DNA of 64,000 nucleotides, from NCBI GenBank assembly GCA_037179335.1, contig JAKZHN010000012.1:372001-436000 (forward strand). The letters are read 5' to 3'. The notes beneath the pieces were generated by a model. The model saw only the letters and a program-made list of their open reading frames with translations. It did no database searches and was not told the DNA's origin. The position numbers were made by a program, and so were the translations under genes. Shown here piece after piece: positions 46,001-56,500 of this stretch. How positions within the stretch are numbered: the first letter of the stretch is position 1; each line of letters starts with the position of its first letter. This DNA comes from Cyclaneusma minus. Lineage: Eukaryota > Ascomycota > Leotiomycetes > Marthamycetales > Marthamycetaceae.

Positions 46001-48448
46001 GTTGGACTGATCACGTCTGCTAATTGCGAGAACAGCAAGGTGGTGCTCGGCGGTTGAGGACAGGCAGTGCAGACTCCAGCCCATGTCGCCGAACCAGTCT
46101 CCAGAGTCCAGAAATGAGCAGGAATTAACGGACATCGGACGGAGAGAGTGCCAGCCGAACTATTGGCGATGCATTTGCAGATCAATATGCACCAAGCACG
46201 GTTTTCATCCCGGCAAAGTGACGATGGGGCCTTCGTGTTCTCAATGCTTGACGATCTCTGGGTCCGGAGCACGGGGCTAGGTTTGAAGTCTGGAATCCTG
46301 GATGAGGGCATATGTGACCATAAGTCAGGATCAGGAATAGGCGTGCTCCTGCTCCGAAGTGTGGCAGGCACCGTCGCTCCACAGCAGCTGAGACTTTGCG
46401 GGCGCGAAGGCACAGTTGGTGGTGCCGGCAGCAGGCTTGGCCGGCGCTCTGCAAGAGCAATTTGGTCGCAAGTCGTAGTATTGTAGTGTATTTCGCAACG
46501 TTAGCCTTGGTGTTTTGTACGACTCCGCCGCCACGCCAGACTCGGCGAGATAGGGGCACTCCCCGGGCGGGGGTGCTGATGGCTTGCAGGGCTGGCCCAT
46601 CGCTGCATGGACACGCGCGGACCCTGGCGTTGGCGTCGGCTGGCTCGTTGAAACCCCTGCAGCGTCCCCGGTTTTGACTTGGGCCTTCCCGTTATCCCAC
46701 GGGGCCAAGAAATGCGGGTGGGAGGGGGGTGAACGGATTGATGGGAGACGAGCCAACCTTTCGCAAGGGCCAGGGCGAGAGACGACGATGCTTGGTGGTG
46801 GTCATGGATCCGACGAGGAAGCTCGAATGCACGGAAGCGTGGCTTTTGAACCAGCGGCTAAGAGAACCTTGAGCCTTGGAATTGTAAGCCTTCATTCCCG
46901 TTCCTCCAATTTGCGTCCACTCATCCACGCATCCACCCCCCTTTCCACGGCGATGTCACAATGACCACCTTGCATGGAGCAGCTCTCGGGGCCACCAAGC
47001 TTCGTCAGCACCAAACGACAGCGCGCACCTGCATCTTGGCCGAATCCGGCGTCACTGAGCACATCCACACGGATGCACTTGCACAAGTGTCAAGGCAAAA
47101 GCGGACGACTAAAGAAGCTGGAACAGCAGCAGAGCGCTTCCGAGCATGCGTGCAGTCGCAGAGGGGGTGGATGGCAGACGGGAGATGGCGGCTAGTGCAG
47201 CATTATTTGAATTTAATAACGGGCGGCGCCTTAGTCATACTATGTTGGTGGATTCCTGATTTCTCCTCATTCCGTGCCAGACCTTCCGCAAGCTTGGCCT
47301 GGAATTGGCGAGACTCGCATATTATGCCGTCTCTGACTCCGACACCAACAAAGAGCCGTGCTTTCGCAAATCGAGGTTGCCGATCCACTCGAACCTTTTT
47401 CTGCATCTGGCATCATATTAACATTTCCAGCAGCTCCCGCCCTAACGTCAAGCGGCCCCAAAGCCTGCTCCTGGTCACACCTTGGCAAACTTGACTTGCA
47501 TCCGCCCTCAACCCCTGATCCCTCATTTGGCCACGCTGCCGACCGCCAAACCCGCAGGCGGACTCAGATTTGGGTGAGATGCGTGCTCTCGGCCTTGCGC
47601 CGCCGCCCAACTCTTGACGCATACCTCCACGTCGCCAGCCGAGACGCCTGCGATGGAGCCGAGAGCTGCGAGCTGCTGTCTCTCATCCCGCGCCTCCTCC
47701 ATCTCACGTCCACGGCCACCTCACGCAACACAAATCACAACACGCCGTGCCCTCGCTGCGTCCTTCGCTCCTGCCCTCCACTCATCCACTCATCAATCTC
47801 CTGCACACTGCATGTTGCAGTCGGGGGAGGGGCATGTCCGGCAAGGAGAAGTCTCCTGGGGACAGGGGTGGCTCAGGTTCACTGTCACCTTGACAGGGCT
47901 TGGAAGCGATCACCTTCCTCCCATCCATTCTTCCGAAGGCGGCCTAGTGGCGCCTCTATCCAGATTTGCTGCGACCGTGCATATCCCATACAGAACCAGC
48001 ATGGAAACAAAGGAAGCTCTGACCCGGTAGCGGTACAACTGCTAGCCTGTTCCCAAACTTATATGGGCCCCCCCTGCACTGGATCCGTCCGTCAATAGTC
48101 GCCGTGGCCTGTGGACATGGCAGTCAGCCATATGACACGGACGCAGACGACACATACCGTAAGTTTGGTTGCATTGATGCCTTTTCAATTTCGACTTGCC
48201 GCAGATAGAAGTGCATCCTGAACCCTTCAAGAACTTACTGTGGATCCGGGTCCATGTGGATGGGCTACATACCATCTCGCCTCCACAATATCTAAACCTC
48301 CACTCAGCCGCCTGTTCCTTTTACTAGCCGCTAGCGTCTTGACCCTCATGTCTTTCTATTCATATCAATAACGGGCGCCCCCCTCCGTTTCTTCAATCAT
48401 CCCGTGCCCAACTCCAACACACTCCAAGACTCGCTGCCCTCGACCACG
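43062..48448. other. Long gene-poor interval right of the HAD hydrolase
   Basis: About 5.4 kb with no gene I can support except the weak small frame at 44586. The last kilobase (47400-48448) is C-rich and probably includes the long leader or promoter of the gene at 48449. Several open frames (for example plus 46961-47494) overlap others and carry no domain. Confidence 0.4.
44586..44939 (+). CDS. Possible small protein with one hydrophobic helix
   Basis: A 117-codon frame from an ATG, with one hydrophobic stretch (AVLGTILLVLAGVASC) near residues 20-35 followed by a basic tail (KPSKKKRGQG). It could be a small membrane-anchored protein or a chance frame. No homologue is recognised and no intron signals are needed. 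Confidence 0.2.
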   Translation: MVDQTVKAASPLGASISRDAVLGTILLVLAGVASCRSCIKRVLTKPSKKKRGQGMHKSKFDVRSPGLSQTSKPRVHGHLPMSNSSTAPSVEIDEARKSLPLFKRSRGKNERSPPIIL

Positions 48449-49531
48449 ATGCTGCTCACTGCTGGCTATGATGCCTCGGCATACCAACCTGCGATGATGA
48501 ACTATGCTCCGGTAGCAGATGATGTCGCCAGGTATATGGCCGCTAGCATTCAGAGAAAGACGTCGAGAGGTTCTACTGGGCCGAGGCCGTCAATGAGGGT
48601 CATGAAGACGACCAGTGCCAACAACAGTCCACGAGGGTCGATCGGAGGTGGCAGGAGGAGGACGCCTCTCATGAACGGTCCAGCTCAACAGAGACGACTC
48701 ACCATGTACGATCATGCCATCAATGGAATGGGAATCTACACCAACGACTTCTCGACCCCACCACAGAGTTCTCGACCCTACAGCTGGCATGCGTCATCTC
48801 AAGTTGATGCCTCGGCCAACTACCCATCCTCCTACCCATATTTTGCTCAATGCAATGGAATGGCTATGAATCCCTCCGACTACTCTGGCTACACATCACC
48901 CGCAACAGCCGTCTCTCCCATCTCCATGCCATACTACAGCCATCAGCCTACACCTTACCCCACCGACGACTCAAACTACTTCTCACCCTCCGACGCCAGC
49001 ATGTCCTATGCTCCCCTTCATGTTCCCAACATGCCGCAACAGTTTCCCTCTACCAACCCCACCTCTTTCACTCAACTCGACTGGGACAACTTCGCTGCAA
49101 ACGGCTTCGGAAGCACAGCTGATCCCCTCACCCCCGAGAGCTTCATCCCCGCTCAACACCCTCACCAGTCATTCCCCTCCGACGACGCCATCCCCTACCA
49201 ATCCCTCGATGATGAAGAGCCTACTGGCGAAGTACTTGTCGGCATGGGTCTCTACGATACCCCCGAGAAGGAGCCCGCCGCCGACCCGCAACTCGATAGC
49301 TACCGTGTCATGATGTCCCAGCTTCTGGGCACAACCTACCGCAAAGAAGAGGCACCGAAGGGGAAAGGCCTGAAGCTCGAAGAGACGTGGAATCCCCCCG
49401 CAACCGACGATGACGAAGAAGATGCCGAATCTGAAGAGGACGACGCTGAGGAAGCCAAGGAGGAGGCTGCGGTGCAGTCGAGCACCACTTTTCCTTCTAC
49501 GGAGCAATACATGGGCAACGGATGGTTGTGA
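48449..49531 (+). CDS. Filamentous-fungal protein of unknown function, low complexity, acidic C-terminus
   Basis: Frame of 360 codons from the ATG at 48449 (MLLTAGYDASAYQPAMM) to TGA; the frame is open further upstream only through non-ATG codons. The N-terminal part is basic (RGSIGGGRRRTPLMNG). The middle is Tyr/Pro/Ser/Asn-rich, prion-like. The C-terminal part has an ordered-looking segment, PTGEVLVGMGLYDTPEK, then GLKLEETWNPP, then a run of Asp/Glu. The VGMGLYD and LKLEETWxPP pair gives the impression of a conserved ascomycete protein, possibly nuclear, but I cannot name it. No DNA-binding or catalytic motif is seen. Confidence 0.75.
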   Translation: MLLTAGYDASAYQPAMMNYAPVADDVARYMAASIQRKTSRGSTGPRPSMRVMKTTSANNSPRGSIGGGRRRTPLMNGPAQQRRLTMYDHAINGMGIYTNDFSTPPQSSRPYSWHASSQVDASANYPSSYPYFAQCNGMAMNPSDYSGYTSPATAVSPISMPYYSHQPTPYPTDDSNYFSPSDASMSYAPLHVPNMPQQFPSTNPTSFTQLDWDNFAANGFGSTADPLTPESFIPAQHPHQSFPSDDAIPYQSLDDEEPTGEVLVGMGLYDTPEKEPAADPQLDSYRVMMSQLLGTTYRKEEAPKGKGLKLEETWNPPATDDDEEDAESEEDDAEEAKEEAAVQSSTTFPSTEQYMGNGWL

Positions 49532-50400
49532 TATTTAGATACCCCCGGAAGCATGGGACACCCGGCGTTTTTGGTTTTTCAACATGCTGGACAGGCATGG
49601 AGTTTCATGGGCATAGCATAACGGTATAGGATGCGATATAGGAGGTCAGCACAGGCGCTTGGGAATATACCAGGCAGGCATGGCCGCCAGCGAAAGCGTC
49701 CTAGAGACCATCGCCATTGCTATCGTTATCTTGCATCCGAGACAGGCAAGCAGAATTAGTCTGCTAGCCGAAAATAAACCAAATACAAACAATATCTCTA
49801 GAACAGCTCTTTGTGCCTTCTCCAAACGCGTTCAAGTTGTCCTTGCCGTTTTCGAACCTACAAATCACGACGTCCACAAAGTCATGCCACCGAGAGTTTC
49901 CAAGCCTGGCAAATATAACCGCGAATCTCGGTCCACCACCGACCGTTCCTTCCCACTGTTTCCACAAACCACTCCCAAATCCCAAATAATCCAGGCCACA
50001 TCATCACATCACATCATCACCAGGCACCCGCCAACCACGTATTCCCACTTTAGCAACCACGCCAAACCACGTATACACCAGTCACCTTAGCCCAGAGCCT
50101 AGAATTCCCTATCATCAGGCAGTAGTTGCCGCGCAGACCGCAGTTTCCCGACACACAAATTCCATACACACAACGCCAAAACGACCCCTGATCGTACATT
50201 CCGCGCCGATCACCACGTTTTCCGGAAATTCACTCGTGCAGCCCCTGAAGTTCCCGCTGGAGCTCGGTCCAATTGAATTGATCGGATAATCTTGCCCCAG
50301 CTCGTAGAGCATCATGCTAATACGAGAGGCTAGACACATAGCGCCTAAACCAAAAGCCGTTAAAACGCACCATCGAGAGACGGAGGTGGTGAAGGTCGAT
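49532..50400. other. Flank between the low-complexity gene and array 4
   Basis: About 0.87 kb holding the 3' flank of the preceding gene. I see no gene or repeat I can support. Confidence 0.4.
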
Positions 50401-53290
50401 TGTCGATGTGCGACAAAACCTCGCTTTCTTTTCATTCGCTGTGAGATTCAGGTTTTACCAGGGGCGAGGCGGGGTGAATATCACAGACGAGACAGTCGAT
50501 GTGCGACAAAATGCATGAACGGCCGTCGGGGTCTGGAACTGGTCTGGAACCAGGGGGAGCTGCTGGAGCACGTCAAGCTGGCCAATGGGATGAGAGGGTG
50601 GTGAGGGGCGGGGCCGAGGTGACATGGAATATATGGGTGTGTTGAATATCACAAATGGACGATGTGCGACAAAATGAGGGAGCTGGGAGGACATGTAAAT
50701 TGAATCGGGGGATTGGTTGGATGGGGAGAGATGGATGGGAATGAATGGGAACCAATCATGGCCTGGCTGGGTTGAGGACAGTTGGGCTTTTGTTGCACGT
50801 CGGATTGTGATGTTGACTGGATGCTGACCAAGTTTTAGGGACACTGGTGAGTGGTGGTGGATTTTGTCACACGTCGTTGTGATGTTGATCGTCCCCCATC
50901 GACATGACCTCTGTTGTAGGTGCTTGACTTGATTTCTGGTATGTACCTGAGTATCAGACTTTGGTTTTGTCGCACGTCGTCCAGTTGTGTGTTGAGGCAA
51001 GCCGCTGTTGGCCTGCTACTTTACATCCATGGTCCCAAAGTGAGTGTTTTCCGAGTTTTCGTGGTGCTGTTGACCATTCCTGGTCGCCTTTCAAGGGCGT
51101 TTTCTGCGGTGATCTACTTTTGTTGCATGTCATTCCTTGTGTTGAGGCAAGGGAGCCGAAGATTCCGACTCATGGTCCCAAGGTGAGTGTGTTTTTGGTT
51201 ATCGGTGGTTGGTGATGTTGACCACTCCTGGTCGTCTTTCAAGGTTGTCTTGTGTTTTACCGAGGACCACAAGACGGCTCAATTTTGTTGCACGTCGTTC
51301 AATGTGATGTTGGCCGTTGAGCTCTGAACCCACCGCTGGGAGCCTCGTGGACAGGAGTACAGTGACCGCAACGGGCTTTGTTGCACGTCGCTGTGATGTC
51401 GACCGGAGACCATCACCGTCTGCTGACTCTATGATAGGTCACTTCGCTGGTATGTACCAATTTTGGATTTTGTTCCACGTCGTTCAGTGCGATGTCGGCC
51501 GTACTCCATCGACTTCCTAGGAGCTCTGGACCTGCCCCTGGGAGACTCCGTGGTAGGAGCACATCACTTCAATGGGTTTTGTTGCACGTCGTCTGTGATG
51601 TCGACCGTTGGCGGTCCACTCCGAGATGCCCTCCTGGGGAGAGGTACGATCCCCAAGTTTTTGTTGCACGTCGCTGGGATGTCGACTGCAAGCCATCAAC
51701 ATCTACTGACAGTCTGATAGGTCAACTACTGGTTACCATAGTCTTTTGGAATTTTTGTTGCACGTCGCTCGATGTTGGCGTTGAGGGCCAACTTCCAGAA
51801 GCCACCCCTGGAAGCCTTCGGGAGATGAGTACCTCGGTAGGTTTTTGATTTCTGGTCGCCATCCAAGGACAGCATCTCCTACAGAGGGGTGCTTCGGCTA
51901 CAATCTGGTTTGGATTTGTTGCACGTCGTCCAATGTGAAGTCGACCGTACTCGGTCAACTTCCAGGTTCTAAGGAGCTCCGGACCTGCCCCTGGGAGCCT
52001 CCTTAGCCGGAGTGGATGGACCCAACGGGTTTTGTTGCACGTCGTCAGTGATGTCCACCGTTGGCCATAGACCTCGGGTGTTATGACCTCAAGTGGGTGG
52101 CACATCTTTCAGAGTGATGTCGAATTGATGGTGGGTCAGCCTCCTGAGCAGGAGTACAATCCTGTGATGGCGATAGGTTGCCAACACCACCCATGGTGGA
52201 TAACCTACCCAGGTAGGTTACTTAGGATACTCCCTTTGGTTACAGTCTTGGGTTTCATTGCACCTCGTTGGATGCCTTTCGCCGTCTAGAGCTGTTAACC
52301 AGCAACGGTCGACATCGAATCGAACGACTCGCAACAAAACCATCCACCTTGGAAGCCTCCAGGCTGTCGACCAGCAACGGTGAGCATCACAGCGACGTGC
52401 AACAAAACCAAGACCCAATACAGTCGAAGCACACCCCGAGGCCCTTTTTGGACGTTGACCGTATACGGTGGACATCACCACGACGTGCAACAAAACACCG
52501 GCTACCGGGTTCCAGGGAAGTCATGGACCCATAGAGATGTCGATGGTTAGCGGTCGACACTGAGCGACGTGCAACAAAGGCCTGTTCAACTTGAAATTCC
52601 CCTGAAAAGGCACCCTTGAAAGTCCGTCGTTAACGGTCGACGTCACAAGTGACGTGCAACAAAGCCCAGTCGAAGTCAAGAACTTCAACTCATCCTGATG
52701 CAACTCCCTTGTCCAGGGCCGGGGATTAACCAAGTTGACCCAGAACGGTCAATATCACGGAGCACTTCAACCTGTCTCGGATATCGTTGCCCGTAGCTGG
52801 GGGATGAGCACTGCTGGCCAGCAATCGCAAACTGCCACGAGCAGAGAACTGCGACCTCGCCTGGGTTTCGCTTTCGTGGATGGGTACGGGACCATTGCTG
52901 TTCACCAGCTCTGGAGTGTGGAACTCTTGTTGCTCTCGTCATGGATGTCGATTGCTACGTATTGACAGTCACATCACTAGATATTACTGCTAATTCACGT
53001 CCGACAAAGGCATTTCATACCGTCTGGCTTTGATGCTCCTCGACGGGTCACCGGTAACAGGCTACTTCAGGATTATGCTGCATAGGTACCTCTCTTCTGG
53101 CGAGTCGGAAGCGTAGGTAACCAAATTTCGAAATCCAAACCATCCCCCCAGATTTGAAACGCACTTTCTGACTTCTACAAAAATGTTATAGAAATAAGAC
53201 CAGTATCGCTGTAATCTACGGAAAATTTGCCGTCGATTGATATATAACATGCTTTTTCAGATTTCTGGCGTCGACGTGCAACAAACGAAC
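50401..53290. repeat. Array 4: 22 dispersed copies of a TTTTGTTGCACGTCG motif that switches orientation
   Basis: Left part in reverse form (CGATGTGCGACAAAA) at 50404, 50496 and 50659. Middle part in forward form at 50788, 50862, 50965, 51118 (degenerate), 51283, 51376, 51468, 51577, 51659, 51753, 51914, 52030 and 52253 (degenerate). Right part again reverse (CGACGTGCAACAAAA) at 52325, 52393, 52481, 52565, 52650 and 53272. After a few bases most forward copies continue TGTGATGTCGACCGT, so the conserved block is about 40-50 bp. Spacers of 50-180 bp also share phrases such as GACCTGCCCCTGGGAG and TGGTAGGAGTAC. There is no long frame. The motif contains a GACGTG/CACGTC core of the bZIP/bHLH type. 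Function unknown. Confidence 0.85.
51011..51250. repeat. Direct duplication within array 4
   Basis: Two diverged copies of about 100 bp: one from CATGGTCCCAAAGTGAGTGT (near 51028) to CCTGGTCGCCTTTCAAGG, the other from CATGGTCCCAAGGTGAGTGT (near 51172) to CCTGGTCGTCTTTCAAGG. They show that array 4 grew by tandem duplication of units rather than by insertion of isolated motifs. Confidence 0.75.
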
Positions 53291-53579
53291 TTTTTGAAAG
53301 GAGCCTATATATAACATCCAAAACAGGGAAAGCGCACTCGCCATGGAGACTTGAATTTCTGTCGCAAGATACGGGTCTGTTACGCATCGCTTGGCCCGCC
53401 GGCACCAGGTTTTCCTGTCGATTGGCAACAATCTTCCGTTAGTCTCTGGCTGGACAAAGCTTTGGGATGCTCTGCCCCCTCAGATCTTACTGCCCGACTC
53501 CCGGCTCTTCTGTCGTCTACTAGCTCGTTCTCCCAATCGTCTTCCTCCACCGATTTCTGCCTTTCACGAGTCTTATGGA

Positions 53580-56500
53580 CTAAGTAGTATCTAGTCCTCA
53601 CGTGATTAGGGTATCAGGTAACTATAAATACCCTTGTATCAAACTCAATTTGTTTCCCAAAAAGACATGGCTGTGTCATCATTGATCATCCGAACGGATC
53701 CCCGTACATCTAGCATTGTGACCAGCCGCCTGTGATACCAAGCTTCAGGGGTCTGAGGAGCAGATTAGTTACAGGGACACAAAGCACATATCTCGAGTAT
53801 CAGGTGCTTATGCTTGGTAATAGCCGTCCCGGAAAAACGCTGCGGTCTTCTGGATTAGTTACCACCATGATCATGATCTGCTGTCGTTTCAGTAATCAGA
53901 GAACTCAGTTTTCAGATTCCTTCCAGGAGGCAGGGCGCGCGCAGGTATAAATTGACCTTTGAGGACCTAGAAGTTTCCCCCTTCTCCAATCGAAACGTAC
54001 TATAAAATAAAGAGAAACGCTTTTGCGAGTGCTGCTCGTTGACCTGATGTCGTGGTATATGGATTTAAAAAGTTTTACGACACAGCAGTGCTCTGTTCCA
54101 TTTTACTACCCGGAGCTCTAATTTCAACTTCTCCGGCTTCAACTAGTCAATGCTGCTGTCGAGACGAGTCTCTGCCGTCATAGACTTGTCTCGTTGTCGC
54201 AAATTCCCTTTGACGACTTCGGGCGAAGGGGCGTGCTGAACTTCGGAAAAGGTATAAATAGCTCCACGTGGCTCCCACCTCTACTCTTCTTCAAAACTAT
54301 AATGGATTTTCATTTAGCGAAGTCGCAGGGTACAATGTTCGAGGCGACTATTGCAATTTTGTTCTTGAACATTGTAAGGCATTAAGCGTTGTCTCCTGCG
54401 TCTGAATGCCCCTGATTTCAAGAAGCTCGGTCTTTCAAAAATCAAGATGTCCGAGACAGATTCACATTCCTTTCGACTCACGTCCCTGCTGCCATAGACC
54501 TGTCTTCTTGTCGCGGTGTCTGCTTTTCGACCGCGATCAGAAAGAGCATGCATGGAAAGGTATAAGTAGGCCCCAGACATCCTCAGCTTCTCCTCTCCAA
54601 GAATTTGGCAGCAAGTGCTCTTTTCGACCTGCGGGACTCTCGTGACTAGAGGCAGATACTACAATGCGCGACTCTGTGAAATAGTATGGCGAAAAACTTC
54701 CCGTCTCATTGCATGTCTCAATACTTGTGAATACAGATGATCAAGACTTTTCACCCCTATCGGCTCACTTTCCTGCTGTCATAAACTTGCCTCACTGTCG
54801 CTGTGCGGTGTCTGCTTTCTCGACCGCAATCAAGACTAAACGGGCATGGAAAGGTATAAGTAGTCCCCAGATGCCCCAACCACCGCTTCTTCTCCCCAAA
54901 AACCAGAAAGCTCTCGAGCATATTGATCAATCTTCCTGCTATTCGCTTCCGTGATGAGTATTGCAGGGCTTGAAGTTGTAAGATGTCTAGTATGACAGCA
55001 CACCTCGCTTGTCTCGTCGTGTATCTCAATGCCCCCGAACTCGCATGATCAAAATATCTATACACTGCTGTCGACTCGCTTCTTTGCCGCCGTAGCTTTG
55101 TCCCGTTGTCGCGATTTCCAATTCGCAAGCCCAATCAGGGGGAGCCAAGAAGCATTGGAGATGTATAAAGTAGCGTCCAGGACCCCCGACCCACGCTTTC
55201 TCTTCCAAGACCGTTGATCAATCTACCTAAACCCCATTATCCGTCGGCCGAAAGCAAAAGTCGAGGAAATGAGGCTGATGCAGAGGTTATGTTTGACTGG
55301 GCTCGAGCGCCGGAGACAAGTCCTCCAACGCTTTTGCCTTTGTCAAGTTGGATGGTCTCATACCTTCACATCTCATCGCATGTCCTCCAACTACTGAATG
55401 CAACCTAAGCTTAAAAATTTCTAGATCTGATACTGCTGTCAACTAGCCTGTTTGCCGCCATAGATCTATTTTATCGCCTGAAGATATGCATTTTCACGGT
55501 AGCCAAAGGGAGCAGAGGAACCGGAATGGTATATAAAAAGGTCCAGTATCTGCAACCCTGAATTTTTCATTTCCTCTAGGGATCTGAGTCAAAACACACT
55601 CACCCCATCCTACTAAGACGAGTACTTCCACTTTCGGGATTTCGTAACATAGGCTGGCACGAATCTTCAACCTCTTGCACATTTGGTGCTCAAAGCTTTT
55701 TTGCAAGAAAGTCTACCCCCTCAGAATATTGAGTCAAGTCTCAAGCTGCTGTCGTCTCTCATCTCTGCCGCTATGGACTTATCTCACTGCCGCGAGGTAT
55801 GTTTTTCGACTTCAGCCAAGAGTCGAGGAGTACGAAAAGCTATAAATACCCTGTAAGGGCTCCAATCTTGATAATTTTCTTTCAGAGAACCATCAAACGG
55901 ATAGCATGAATCATGATGAAGGATTAGATGACCAGAGGTTGCCACTCTAACTTCTTTTACTTCGAAAAATAAGTACTAGCGCCCGTTCAGGCTATTGGTT
56001 ATTGGTTAGATTTGGTTCTTTCTGTTGCAAGCAGCTAAGCGAGGTCTGTTCAAATGTCAACAGCCAACACGGTTTCATTCTGCTGTTGACTCGTCTACCT
56101 AACACCGTAAAGTTGTTTTTACTGTCGACACGTGCTTTTGAACTGCAACTCAAAGGAGCCTGCAGATTCTATAAATATTTCCAGTAGCTGTGATCCTGAC
56201 CTGTTCCCCCAAGACGAACAAGTTTGAGCGACAGAGTGACTCCAGCTGTTTGTGACTTGATGAAAATCCATGGCAGCATACATTGCAGAATCCCTGTCCT
56301 TCTCGATGATTCTGGTCTTGGACCGCCGGAATGAACGCTCCTTAGAGAATACCAAAACAGCTTCATCCGCTGTCGAGTCACCGCTCTACCGCCATTCACT
56401 TATCAGACTGTTACTCTCGAAAACTGTGTGTCAATGACAGCCAAGTCTAAGACCGGTTGGACTATAATAATCTCCAGGGTGTCCAATCTGGGGTTTTCTT

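Noticed and set aside
46961..48098. Overlapping plus-strand frames (46961-47494, 47358-48098) before the gene at 48449
   Set aside because: Low-quality composition, no recognisable family, and the position fits a long leader or promoter.
50401..53290. Array 4 as a CRISPR array
   Set aside because: Eukaryotic context, very unequal spacers that resemble each other, orientation changes and no cas genes.
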